The position numbers and the translations under genes are program-made. From the NCBI GenBank assembly GCA_904387305.1, contig CAJFLB010000007.1, positions 1-47,871 of the forward strand: 47,871 nt of DNA, written 5' to 3'. The stretch comes from an uncultured Clostridia bacterium. GTDB lineage: Bacteria > Bacillota > Clostridia > TANB77 > CAG-508. Under the pieces are notes generated by a model that worked only from the letters and a program-made list of their open reading frames with translations, was not told where the DNA came from and did not search any database. Below, in pieces: positions 18,036 through 26,600 of the stretch. The first letter of the stretch is position 1; every line of letters begins with the position of its first letter.

Positions 18036-18064
18036 TTGAAAAAAGTATTCCGTTCATATATAAT
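18036..18064 (+). promoter_or_regulatory. Sigma-A promoter upstream of the HD-GYP-like gene
   Basis: TTGAAA (18036-18041), a 17-base spacer, then a consensus TATAAT (18059-18064), 35 bases before the ATG at 18100. It lies in the divergent gap with tsaE. Confidence 0.75.
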
Positions 18065-18099
18065 AAAAGTGTATGAGAATTTAACGAAGGAGGAAGCAT

Positions 18100-18900
18100 A
18101 TGGATACATTTGCTGATTACATTTTAGACGAACGAGATTTAGCCTCTAAAATGGAAATTACATACTATTTAGCAAAAAAAGCTAGAATATTTTTTGACAA
18201 ATCTGTTGTATTTAAAACAGAGATTGCAAGAATGTTTGTAGATTATATGAAAGTAGATGTTGATAAAAACTTAATTGTAACTGCTTGTCTGTTATGTAAT
18301 TGTAAAAAAGTAGATAATGCACAAGATATAGAAAGAATTCATTCATATGCTAAAGAAGGAGCTAGCTATTTACTAACTTTAGGATTTAATACAAGATTTT
18401 GTAAAATATGTGAAGAAGTAAATCGATATAGTAATAGTAATCCAAGAGAAAGAGAAAGTGATGTCTTAGAATTAGTGGACCAATTTGGAGGAATGTTATT
18501 AGATAGACCAGAAAGGATTGGGTTTCAACCAGATGAAGCAATGGTATTATTAGAGCATAGAAATTTGAAAGGACAATATAATCGATTTTTGCATACATTT
18601 GGAGAATTTGTCCAAATGATGGAAAAGATAGAACTAAATGATTTAACTTCTATGAAATCATTAAGAAGATTAGTAAAAATACATAATGAATCAGAAAATA
18701 TAAAAAAATTCATAAAAAAAGTATGTTATGAATATGAACCTAAAATAGATAAAGCATTAGAAAATTATAGAAAAGAAGTAAAAGGTGAAATGTTTAAAGA
18801 TGCGAATAGACCATTATTTAGTGAAGAGACAACAAGAAAAATATTAGCACATATGGCAGAAGAAAATATGCAAGGTGAAAAATTAAAAAATGAAAATTAA
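18100..18900 (+). CDS. Unassigned protein, possibly a degenerate HD-GYP domain
   Basis: The 266-residue cytosolic protein has no confident name. Its centre follows the order of an HD-GYP phosphodiesterase: RIHSYAKEGASYLLTLGF, a following segment where the second His pair would be (CEEVNRYSNSNPRERESD), then VLELVDQFGGMLLDRPERIGFQPDEAMVLLEHRNLKGQYNRFLHTF, which mirrors the end of HD-GYP domains (I..V.D.F..L..DRPYR...s..eAl..l....g.yd...v..F). The metal-binding HD and HH residues and the GYP motif are missing. If the assignment holds it would not hydrolyse cyclic di-GMP and could be a binding or structural remnant. RBS GGAGGAAG is strong. Confidence 0.5.
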   Translation: MDTFADYILDERDLASKMEITYYLAKKARIFFDKSVVFKTEIARMFVDYMKVDVDKNLIVTACLLCNCKKVDNAQDIERIHSYAKEGASYLLTLGFNTRFCKICEEVNRYSNSNPRERESDVLELVDQFGGMLLDRPERIGFQPDEAMVLLEHRNLKGQYNRFLHTFGEFVQMMEKIELNDLTSMKSLRRLVKIHNESENIKKFIKKVCYEYEPKIDKALENYRKEVKGEMFKDANRPLFSEETTRKILAHMAEENMQGEKLKNEN

Positions 18901-18902
18901 AT

Positions 18903-19020
18903 AAAATTGCCAAAGTTGCCAAAGGGGATGTGTTAAAATGGCAACTTTGGTTATTTATTTATAAGTATTTAAGCTTTCAATCAAAAGTTGCCATTTTAAC
19001 ACATCCCCTTTGGCAATTTT
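18903..19020. repeat. Long palindrome between the HD-GYP-like gene and endoQ
   Basis: The right arm 18984-19020 is complementary to 18903-18948, apart from a 9-base duplication (GTTGCCAAA) in the left arm. The loop is about 35 AT-rich bases. The arms contain GGGGATGTG. It begins three bases after one gene's stop and ends 18 bases before the next start, so it could act as terminator-like structure or be a small mobile element. Confidence 0.8.
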
Positions 19021-19038
19021 TAGAAAAGAGGTATTAAA

Positions 19039-20226
19039 ATGTACGAAATATTTGCAGATTTACATGTACACATAGGAAGAAGTGAAAATGGAAAACCAAT
19101 AAAAATAACAGCAGCAAGATCTTTGAATTTCGCAAACATTGCAAAAGAATGTGCAGAGAGAAAAGGTATTAATGTTGTAGGAATTATTGATTGTGCATCA
19201 CCATATGTTATAGAGGATATAGAAAAATTTTTAAAAACAGGAGATGCTTATGAATTAAAAGATGGAGGCATTATTTACAAAGACAAAGTTTGTATCCTTT
19301 TAGGAAGTGAAGTAGAAACTTCAGAAGAAGGAAGAAATGGGAAAAAAGGAGCAGCACATAATATCTGTTTTTTTCCACATTTAGCAGATATTAAAGGATT
19401 TTCAAATGAACTAAGTCATCATTTGAAAAATATTACATTAAGTACACAAAGGTCTGATTTATCAGGATATGATTTAATAGATATGGTAGAAAGATATAAT
19501 GGAATTTTAATACCTGCTCATATCTTTACACCACATAAAAGCTATTATGGAAATTGTACAGATAGATTACAATATATATTTAAGGAAAAATATGATAAAA
19601 TATTTGCAGTTGAATTAGGGTTAAGTTCAGATACTTATTTAGCAGATATGATTTCAGAACTAGAGAATAAAACCTTTGTTACAAATTCAGATGCCCATTC
19701 TTTACCAAAGATTGCAAGAGAGTATAACAAAATGCAAGTAGAAGATATTTCATTTAAAGAAATTGTAAAAGCATTAAAAAATGAAGATGGAAGAAAAGTA
19801 GTCGCTAATTATGGATTAGACCCTAAACTTGGAAAATATCATAGAACCTATTGTGATGATTGTGAAAAAGCAATAGAAACAAAAGAACCAGTGGATATTT
19901 GCCCATATTGTGGTGGGAAAAATGTAACTTTTGGCGTTTTTGATAGAATTGAATTAATTCGTGATAAACAGGAATCAAAAAGTCCAGAAAATAGACCACC
20001 ATATGTGTATCAAATTCCTTTAGGATTTATTCCAGGAGTGGGAGGAAAAACCATTACAAAATTATTAGATACCTTTGATACAGAGATGAATATTCTTCAT
20101 AAACTGTCAAAAGATGATATAGAGGCAGTTGTGGGAGAAAAGATTGCAGATACAATTGAAAGAGCAAGAAATGGAGAATGTAAAGTACAATCTGGTGGAG
20201 GCGGAAACTACGGAAAAGTTGTGTAG
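19039..20226 (+). CDS. Endonuclease Q family protein (YqxK-like)
   Basis: The 395 residues have an N-terminal PHP domain (FADLHVHIGRS, then IIDCASP, GSEVET, PAHIF and TNSDAHS with metal-binding His/Asp/Glu), a Cys4 zinc-ribbon (CDDC ... CPYCG near 270-290), and a C-terminal helix-hairpin-helix region (FIPGVGGKTITKLLD). This is the EndoQ architecture; EndoQ nicks DNA 5' of deaminated bases such as hypoxanthine and uracil. The Bacillus homologue YqxK lies beside spoIIM, and here too spoIIM follows. RBS AGAGG is modest. Activity is inferred from the family. Confidence 0.85.
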   Translation: MYEIFADLHVHIGRSENGKPIKITAARSLNFANIAKECAERKGINVVGIIDCASPYVIEDIEKFLKTGDAYELKDGGIIYKDKVCILLGSEVETSEEGRNGKKGAAHNICFFPHLADIKGFSNELSHHLKNITLSTQRSDLSGYDLIDMVERYNGILIPAHIFTPHKSYYGNCTDRLQYIFKEKYDKIFAVELGLSSDTYLADMISELENKTFVTNSDAHSLPKIAREYNKMQVEDISFKEIVKALKNEDGRKVVANYGLDPKLGKYHRTYCDDCEKAIETKEPVDICPYCGGKNVTFGVFDRIELIRDKQESKSPENRPPYVYQIPLGFIPGVGGKTITKLLDTFDTEMNILHKLSKDDIEAVVGEKIADTIERARNGECKVQSGGGGNYGKVV

Positions 20227-20297
20227 TTTAAAATAGTTAAAGGTAAAATGACTAGCTTGGTATAATAAAAATGAAAAATTAAAAAAATAGTTCTATA

Positions 20298-20342
20298 AAT
20301 CTTCTTATCGAATACACATTATGTATAAACGATAAGGAGATT
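20298..20342 (+). promoter_or_regulatory. Hairpin sequestering the spoIIM ribosome binding site
   Basis: Bases 20298-20310 pair with 20330-20342 over 13 bp (one G-T), with an inner ATAC/GTAT stem. The Shine-Dalgarno AAGGAG (20334-20339) lies wholly in the 3' arm. Five T residues follow before the ATG at 20346, so the structure could also terminate transcription after endoQ. Confidence 0.6.
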
Positions 20343-20345
20343 TTT

Positions 20346-20984
20346 ATGAAGGAAAAGAAACAACTTAGAATATTAAAAATAATAAAAGAACATGTGATAA
20401 ACAATAAAAAAGAATATATTATCATTTTTTTGATATTTGTTATTGGCATATTTAGTGGAGTATTTTTTATCAACCATTTACAAGAAACACCTAAGACAGA
20501 AATAACAGAGTATTTAAACCAGTTTATAGAAAAATTTAAAAATTTAGAAAGTATAAATAGTATAGAACTACTAAAAAATTCAATGATACAAAATATAGGA
20601 TTAGCAATTGTTATTTGGTTTTTTGGAACAACAGTTATTGGTATTCCTATTGTATTTGCCATTATCATATATCGAGGATTTTGTCTAGGGTATACGATTG
20701 CATTATGTATTACCATTATGGGATTGGGAAAAGGAATTAGTTTTATATTGGTAACATTATTGTTACAAAATATTTTATTAATTCCTGCAATTTTAGCATT
20801 AGCAGTAAGTGGAATAAAATTATATAAATCCATTGTAAAAGATAAGACAAAGGAAAATGTAAAAATAGAGATATTAAGGCATACTGTATTTTCAATGATT
20901 ATGTTAATTATATTAGCGATTGCATCCGGAATTGAAATATTTATGTCTACTAATATATTAAAGATGGTTATCAAATATTTTTAA
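20346..20984 (+). CDS. spoIIM: Stage II sporulation protein M
   Basis: Polytopic membrane subunit of the SpoIID-SpoIIM-SpoIIP machine that degrades septal peptidoglycan and drives engulfment of the forespore. The 212 residues have about five membrane segments and the family centre (LAIVIWFFGTTVIGIPIVF, YRGFCLGYTIAL, LLLQNILLIPA). It follows endoQ/yqxK and precedes xerD, as in Bacillus (without fur). The ribosome binding site is in a hairpin. spoIID, encoding a partner, lies at 36117 in this window. Confidence 0.93.
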   Translation: MKEKKQLRILKIIKEHVINNKKEYIIIFLIFVIGIFSGVFFINHLQETPKTEITEYLNQFIEKFKNLESINSIELLKNSMIQNIGLAIVIWFFGTTVIGIPIVFAIIIYRGFCLGYTIALCITIMGLGKGISFILVTLLLQNILLIPAILALAVSGIKLYKSIVKDKTKENVKIEILRHTVFSMIMLIILAIASGIEIFMSTNILKMVIKYF

Positions 20985-21083
20985 AAAATATCCAAAAATG
21001 TATTTACTTTTTTTTAATAGTTTGATATAACATATATAGTTTATGTAAATACAATTTAAAAAATATAGAGGTAGGGGAAAAAA

Positions 21084-21965
21084 ATGGAAAGACAACTTAA
21101 ATTCTTTTTTAACTTTTTAGCAAATGATAAGAAATTATCAGAAAATACATTACAATCATACAAAAGAGACTTGAAACAATTTAGAAAATATTTAGAGGAA
21201 AATGGAATCCATTATAATAGAGTAAAAAAAGAAGATATGCAAAATTATATAAAAGGATTACAAGAACAAGGGAAAAAAGCATCAAGTATTTCTAGATGTA
21301 TTGCATCAATTCGTTCTTTCTATCAATTTATATTAAAAAACAAAAAGATAAAAGCAGATCCAACAGCAAATATTCAATCTCCAAAAATAGAAAAAAGAAC
21401 ACCAAATGTATTAACAGCAAAAGAAGTAGAATTATTGTTAAAACAACCAGATAATGTTGACTTAAAAGGAATCAGAGATAAAGCAATGTTAGAATTTGCA
21501 TATGCTACAGGAATGAGAGTAACAGAAATTATTTCTTTAAATATAGATGATGTTAATTTAGAAGAGGCTTATGTTATTTGCAAAAGTGGAAATAAACAAA
21601 GAATTATCCCATTAGGGTCAATGTCATTAAAGGCTTTAAAAGAATATATTGAAGAAGCAAGAGGAATTCTAATAAAAAATGAAGATGAAAAAGCTTTGTT
21701 TGTTAACGTAAATGGAGGAAGACTTACAAGACAAGGATTCTGGAAAATTATTAAATTCTATAAAGAGCAAGCGCATATTACAAAAGATATTACACCACAT
21801 GTATTAAGACATTCATTTGCAACACATTTATTACAAAATGGAGCAGATTTAAGAGCCATTCAAACAATGCTTGGACATTCAGATATATCTTCTACACAAG
21901 TATATATGCAATTTCAAGATGAGGGATTAAGAGATATTTATAGAAAAGCACATCCAAGAGCATAA
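21084..21965 (+). CDS. xerD: Tyrosine recombinase XerD
   Basis: Site-specific recombinase that resolves chromosome dimers at dif. The 293 residues have the N-terminal SAM-like DNA-binding domain (LSENTLQSYKRDLKQFRKYL) and the catalytic domain with Arg in ATGMRVTEI, HVLRHSFATHLL (His-x-x-Arg), GHSDISSTQVY (second His and nucleophile Tyr). The end, IYRKAHPRA, is XerD-like. RBS GGTAGGGG precedes the ATG. Synteny yqxK-spoIIM-xerD supports XerD over XerC. Confidence 0.9.
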   Translation: MERQLKFFFNFLANDKKLSENTLQSYKRDLKQFRKYLEENGIHYNRVKKEDMQNYIKGLQEQGKKASSISRCIASIRSFYQFILKNKKIKADPTANIQSPKIEKRTPNVLTAKEVELLLKQPDNVDLKGIRDKAMLEFAYATGMRVTEIISLNIDDVNLEEAYVICKSGNKQRIIPLGSMSLKALKEYIEEARGILIKNEDEKALFVNVNGGRLTRQGFWKIIKFYKEQAHITKDITPHVLRHSFATHLLQNGADLRAIQTMLGHSDISSTQVYMQFQDEGLRDIYRKAHPRA

Positions 21966-21980
21966 TAAAAAATGAAAATG

Positions 21981-22009
21981 AACAGCTATTACCAATATAG
22001 CTGTTTTTT
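21981..22009 (+). terminator. Intrinsic terminator after xerD
   Basis: AACAGCTAT (21981-21989) pairs with ATAGCTGTT (21997-22005), followed by T residues. Confidence 0.85.
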
Positions 22010-22041
22010 CTATTCAACAAAAAATATTTACGTTTTGATAT

Positions 22042-22249
22042 TTTTTCATAAGTGAGGTACCATACATTATTTTTTTGAATGCATTGACGAATGTGCCGTG
22101 GAATAGATGTATAAATTCTTAATTTTTAATAAGTGAGGAAGCGCGAGCAGCGAGAGGCTCACTTATTAAAAAATTAGAAGTTATCATCTATGAAGCAAGC
22201 CGAGGAAATCATTCAAAAAAATAATGTATGGTACCTCACTTATGAAAAA
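22042..22249. repeat. Structured palindromic element, copy A
   Basis: Perfect outer arms of about 40 bp (22042-22081 and 22210-22249) enclose a core with the motif CGAATGTG (22088-22095), an apical stem AATAAGTGAG/CTCACTTATT, a GC-rich loop (GAAGCGCGAGCAGCGAGAGG) and the motif CCGAG (22200-22204). The core motifs recur at 33859-34333, 37135-37385 and 38305-38478 with different stem sequences. The element fills the gap between xerD and the esterase gene. No gene seen. Confidence 0.8.
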
Positions 22250-22383
22250 TACTGAAACTTAAAAAACAAACTTGTATATACAATAAGACATATGGTAAAA
22301 TATCATTTATAAGAAATAGGAATAAAATAAAAATGAATTTTCCTATACAATGAAAATAATAACAAAATGAAAAGGTGGAAAAA

Positions 22384-23280
22384 ATGAAAAAATCAATAAT
22401 AGTAAGAATAATTGTAGGAGTTATGGCGATATGTCTTTGTATTTTAGCTTTAATAATAACATATTTTTTTAATACAGATATTGAAACAAGAGAACCAAAA
22501 GAAATTATAGAAGAATGTGAAATAAACACATATGAATATATGGAAAGAAATGTATTTACAGTTACGAGAAAGAATGGAGAAGAAAGTAGTAACAATAAAT
22601 ATATAATATATTTTCATGGTGGCTCTTATGTGGCAGAAGCTACACAAAATCATTGGACATTTTTAGAAAATATTGTAAGAGATACAGGATATACAGCGAT
22701 TATGCCAGATTATCCATTGACACCTAAATATCACTATCAAGATGTATTTAATATGGTAGAGCCATTATATAAAGAAATTATAGAAAAAGTGGGAAGTGAA
22801 AATGTAATTCTAATGGGAGATTCAGCAGGAGGAGGATTAGTACTTGGTTTATATGAAAAAATGGCAGAAGAAGCAGTAGCACTTCCTGTAAAAACAATTT
22901 TAATTTCTCCATGGTTAGATATAAGATTGGAAAATGAAAAAATACAAGAAATAGAAAAAAGAGATACCATTTTAAATAAAGAAGCATTAAGAGTAGCAGG
23001 TATTGCTTATGCGGGAAATGATGGCATCAATAGTTATTTGGTAAATCCTGTAGATGGAGATGTATCAAAATTACAAAATATAAAAATATATATTGGAACC
23101 GAGGATATATTAAATCCAGATTGTTATTTGTTAAAAGAGAGAGCAGATGCTGTAAATGGTGATGTAGAAATCAAAGAATATGAAAATGCGAAACATATTT
23201 GGATAATCGATAACAATTCTGAGGAAGAAATTACAAAGCAAGCATATAATGATGTCATAGAAGATTTAAAAAATAGTTAA
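22384..23280 (+). CDS. Membrane-anchored alpha/beta hydrolase (acetyl-esterase/HSL type)
   Basis: The 298 residues begin with a signal-anchor (about 1-25) and then an esterase fold: oxyanion-hole motif HGGSYV, nucleophile elbow GDSAGGG, acid residue in GTEDILNPD and His in ENAKHIWI. Such enzymes cleave short-chain esters. The active domain would lie outside the membrane. The ATG at 22384 follows AAAGGTGG; a GTG three codons earlier overlaps that site and is less likely. It is the first of three genes, 10 bases from the acyltransferase-like gene, that look like an ester or lipid modification cassette. Confidence 0.8.
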   Translation: MKKSIIVRIIVGVMAICLCILALIITYFFNTDIETREPKEIIEECEINTYEYMERNVFTVTRKNGEESSNNKYIIYFHGGSYVAEATQNHWTFLENIVRDTGYTAIMPDYPLTPKYHYQDVFNMVEPLYKEIIEKVGSENVILMGDSAGGGLVLGLYEKMAEEAVALPVKTILISPWLDIRLENEKIQEIEKRDTILNKEALRVAGIAYAGNDGINSYLVNPVDGDVSKLQNIKIYIGTEDILNPDCYLLKERADAVNGDVEIKEYENAKHIWIIDNNSEEEITKQAYNDVIEDLKNS

Positions 23281-23290
23281 GGAGAAAATA

Positions 23291-24586
23291 ATGAGTGATA
23301 AAAAAGAAAAATTATATTGGAGAAGATTAGATAATTCTGCCAAAATATTTCCCATATCTGCTGGAAAAAAATATAGTACAGTTTTTAGATTATCTGCTGT
23401 TTTAAAAGAGACAATACAACCAGATCTATTGCAGATGGCAGTGGATAAGGCATTAGAAGAATATGAATTTTTTAGAGTTCGATTAAGAAATGGATTTTTT
23501 TGGAATTACCTAGAATATAATCCTAAAAAAACAATTGTAGAACAAGAAAAGGAATATCCTTGTAAATATATAGAACCAAAAGAAAACAATAATTATCTAT
23601 TTAAAGTTACCTATTTTGATAAAAAGATTAATATCGATATATTTCATTCCTTAACAGATGGAAATAGTGGGGTCATGTTTTTTAGAGAAATTGTGTATAA
23701 CTATATAGAAATTTCACATAAAGAAGAATTTAAGGAAGAATTAAGAATCAAAAGAAAATTTGATTTGTCAGCAGAAGATAGCTATATAAAAAATTATAAT
23801 AAAAAAGCAAAAGGAAACAATTCATCTAAAAAAGCATATAAATTAGCAGGAAGGAAAATAAAATTAGGTGCGATTTCAGCGATACATGAAATTATTAATC
23901 TACAAGAATTAAAACAAGAAGCCAAAGACCATAATGCAACTATCACGCAATATTTAACTGCTGTTTTAATATATGCTATTTATCAAGCAAATTATTTAAA
24001 AAATAAAGGAAAAAAACCAATAAAAGTATGTATACCAGTAAATTTAAAAAAATATTTTCCTTCAAATACAATTTCAAATTTCTTTTCATATATAACAGTA
24101 GAAGCAGAAATGCAAAAGGATCATTTAGATACATTTGATAAGATATTGGAGTTTGTCAAGAAAGATTTTGAAAGAAAATTAATGCCAGAAGAAATACAAA
24201 AAACGATGTCTGGAAATGTAAAATTAGGAACAAATTTATTTATTAAAATGATACCATTAGTATTAAAAAAGCCAATTGTAAGGTTAAGCTATTTAGAAAT
24301 TCGAAAATATACAACAACAACATTTTCAAATATTGGAAGAATTGGTATTATTGGTAAATATCAAAAATATATAGAAGATTTTCTAATGTTGATTGCACCT
24401 GAAGCAGTAGAAAAAATTAAATGTTCAGCATGTTCTTTTGAAAATCACATTATATTTACTTTTACATCGATTTTAGATGATTGTAGTATAGAAAAGGAAT
24501 TTTATAAGTTTTTAACAGAGAAAAATATTCATGTAAAAATAGAAAGCAATGAAATTTTAGATATGAAAAATGGTGAAGAGTCATAA
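23291..24586 (+). CDS. Condensation-domain-like acyltransferase (alcohol acetyltransferase family)
   Basis: The 431-residue protein resembles the CoA-dependent acyltransferase superfamily of PapA5, alcohol acetyltransferases and NRPS condensation domains. The catalytic HxxxDG motif is present as HSLTDG (about residue 119), and a second conserved region, NLKKYFPSNTISNFFSYI, fits the structural motif near the active-site channel. Substrates are unknown; the family joins acyl groups to hydroxyl or amino acceptors. RBS AAGGAGAAAATA precedes the ATG. It lies between an esterase and a membrane protein, suggesting making and breaking of the same class of ester. Confidence 0.75.
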   Translation: MSDKKEKLYWRRLDNSAKIFPISAGKKYSTVFRLSAVLKETIQPDLLQMAVDKALEEYEFFRVRLRNGFFWNYLEYNPKKTIVEQEKEYPCKYIEPKENNNYLFKVTYFDKKINIDIFHSLTDGNSGVMFFREIVYNYIEISHKEEFKEELRIKRKFDLSAEDSYIKNYNKKAKGNNSSKKAYKLAGRKIKLGAISAIHEIINLQELKQEAKDHNATITQYLTAVLIYAIYQANYLKNKGKKPIKVCIPVNLKKYFPSNTISNFFSYITVEAEMQKDHLDTFDKILEFVKKDFERKLMPEEIQKTMSGNVKLGTNLFIKMIPLVLKKPIVRLSYLEIRKYTTTTFSNIGRIGIIGKYQKYIEDFLMLIAPEAVEKIKCSACSFENHIIFTFTSILDDCSIEKEFYKFLTEKNIHVKIESNEILDMKNGEES

Positions 24587-24619
24587 GGATAAAAGTGATA
24601 AATAAGAAAGGAATTACAT

Positions 24620-25183
24620 ATGTTATATCCTAAAAAATTAAGTAGTAAAAAAAGTAATTTATTAATCAAAATATTATTAGGTGTTTCATTGATAATTGCG
24701 ATTATATTAACAATTATCAATAAGTTAACAACGCCTAAAGTTCATTGGGCAGCACTTGCTAATGGGGGAATTATATATGCATGGATAACCGTAATATATT
24801 CTATCCATAAAAGAACCAATATTGCAGGGCATGTTATGATACAAGCAATTGCCATTTCACTTCTAACAGCATATATAGATTATAATTTGGGATTTAAAGG
24901 TTGGTCTTTAGAAATTTCAATTCCCATTATTATTATGATAGCAAATGTAACCATGCTAGTATTAACCATTGTTAGTCATAGAAAATATGTAAGATATGCG
25001 ATATATCAATTGGTTATTTGTATTTATAGCATGATACCGATTTATTTTATGCAGCAAGAGTTAATTGATAATTACATTTTAAGCTATATAGCCATTGGCA
25101 TTTCTATTATGAATTTTATATTAACGATTCTTCTTTCAGCAAGAGATGTGAAGGAAGCAGTTATAAGAAAGTTTCATATGTAA
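24620..25183 (+). CDS. Polytopic membrane protein, DUF6320-like without zinc ribbon
   Basis: The 187 residues comprise about five to six hydrophobic segments. In Clostridia similar proteins (DUF6320, assigned from memory) often follow an alcohol-acetyltransferase-like gene and carry an N-terminal zinc ribbon; this one starts directly at the membrane part (MLYPKKLSSKKS) and lacks the cysteines. RBS AAAGGAA precedes the ATG and there is no coding upstream that would supply the ribbon. Function is unknown. It ends the three-gene cassette. Confidence 0.6.
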   Translation: MLYPKKLSSKKSNLLIKILLGVSLIIAIILTIINKLTTPKVHWAALANGGIIYAWITVIYSIHKRTNIAGHVMIQAIAISLLTAYIDYNLGFKGWSLEISIPIIIMIANVTMLVLTIVSHRKYVRYAIYQLVICIYSMIPIYFMQQELIDNYILSYIAIGISIMNFILTILLSARDVKEAVIRKFHM

Positions 25184-25197
25184 ATATGTATATAAAA

Positions 25198-25230
25198 CAA
25201 AGAGCCGTCAAACAAGTTGACGGCTCTTTG
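25198..25230 (+). terminator. Strong hairpin ending the esterase cassette
   Basis: CAAAGAGCCGTCAA (25198-25211) pairs perfectly over 14 bp with 25217-25230 around loop ACAAG. The T content after the stem is low, but position and stability suggest a terminator. Confidence 0.7.
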
Positions 25231-25690
25231 AGGAGGTACAAGCTTCATATATTTCATTATTTATTACACCATAAATTAACATAATTTTCAAATTATTTAT
25301 CATTATCACTTGATAAATCTTAAAGTTCATGATATAGTATTAACATAATTATTTGTAATTAAATTCAAAAAGATTAAATCAAAAGTTTATTTCTAAAAAA
25401 TTCCAAAATAAAAAAGTATAAGTTGTTATTTGTAAAAGATGAATTTATGTAAGAGAGTTTATGATAGTAATTATGTTTTTTCTTTATTTTTTTATAGATT
25501 TTTAATAGTTTTTTGTTACTAAAATTTTAATTGGATAGTTTATAAATCAAATATTTTATAATTCTAAATATTTCATAATAGAAAATAATTTTTTTAGTAT
25601 TTGCAATATTTTATAATTTAAACTTTAAAATCTGATAAATTTTAAAAGGAATTTTAATTATAGGTAATTATAAATGAAGGATAAGGAGGA
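25231..25690. other. AT-rich gene-free stretch
   Basis: About 460 bases, visibly more AT-rich than the surroundings, with repeated TATTTTATAATT-like strings near 25545-25620. No gene, RNA or clear repeat arms were found. A good RBS (AAGGAGG) for the next gene lies at its end. Confidence 0.6.
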
Positions 25691-25695
25691 ATTAA

Positions 25696-26565
25696 ATGAA
25701 CCAAAAAGAACCCCAAACAAAGGAAAAAGCAAAATTGCTATCTCCCAAGTTAGATGTCGTGTTTCAAGCATTATTTGGAGAGGTAGGAAGTGAAAGAATT
25801 ACAAAAAAGTTTTTAGAAGCAATATTAGATAAAAAATTAGAGGAAGTAGATTTAAGTAGGAATATTGTTCTGAGAAGAGAAAATCCAAAAGACAAAATGG
25901 GCATATTAGATGTTTTAGTCAAAATTAATCAAGAAGAATATTGTAATGTAGAAATGCAAATGGTAGAAAAAGATAATTTGATAGAAAGAATCTTATACTA
26001 TTGGTCAAGAATTTATGGGAAAAATTTAAATGGTAGTGATGATTATATAGAATTGAAAAGGACAATAGGGGGACTAATCGTAAATTTTGAAATAAAAAAA
26101 TTAAAAGAGTTAGGATATCATAGCAAATGGAAGATAATAGAAGAAAAGGAGAGAAAGTTAATCTTGACAGAACATTTGGAGTTACATATAATAGAGATAC
26201 CAAAGATATATAATATAGGCGAGAATGAAGAGAAGGAAGAATTAGTAAAATGGATAAATTTTATAGAAAATCCGGAAAGTGAGAAGGTGGGGGAATATAT
26301 GAAAGAAAATGAGGAGATGAAAGAAGCAAAAGAAAAGTTAGAAGTCATGAGTGAAGATGAAAAAATGCAAATTTTAGCAGAATTAAGATTAAAAGCTATT
26401 AGAGATGAAAAAGCTGTAGAAAGATTTGGATATAATCAAGGAATAGAAAAAGGAATAGAACAAGGGAAAAAAGAAACTGCTAAAAAAATGAAAGAAGAAG
26501 GATTAGATATAGAATTAATAAAAAAAATAACAGGATTAACAGAAGAAGAAATCAATTCATTATAA
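25696..26565 (+). CDS. Rpn-family recombination-promoting nuclease / PD-(D/E)XK transposase-like protein
   Basis: The 289 residues match the Rpn/YhgA family: LLSPKLDVVFQALFGE at the start, then GILDVLVKINQEEYCNVEMQ, which supplies the Asp and Glu-x-Gln of a PD-(D/E)XK nuclease, then LIERILYYWSRIYGKNL. The C-terminus has an acidic linker, a QGIEKGIEQGKKE repeat and a short helical tail. Such proteins cut DNA and promote recombination in Escherichia coli; genomes often carry many divergent copies. RBS AAGGAGG precedes the ATG. It stands after an AT-rich gap, consistent with past mobility. Confidence 0.85.
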   Translation: MNQKEPQTKEKAKLLSPKLDVVFQALFGEVGSERITKKFLEAILDKKLEEVDLSRNIVLRRENPKDKMGILDVLVKINQEEYCNVEMQMVEKDNLIERILYYWSRIYGKNLNGSDDYIELKRTIGGLIVNFEIKKLKELGYHSKWKIIEEKERKLILTEHLELHIIEIPKIYNIGENEEKEELVKWINFIENPESEKVGEYMKENEEMKEAKEKLEVMSEDEKMQILAELRLKAIRDEKAVERFGYNQGIEKGIEQGKKETAKKMKEEGLDIELIKKITGLTEEEINSL

Positions 26566-26600
26566 GATTCAAGAAGTATAACTTAAGGTAGAGGTGAGAT

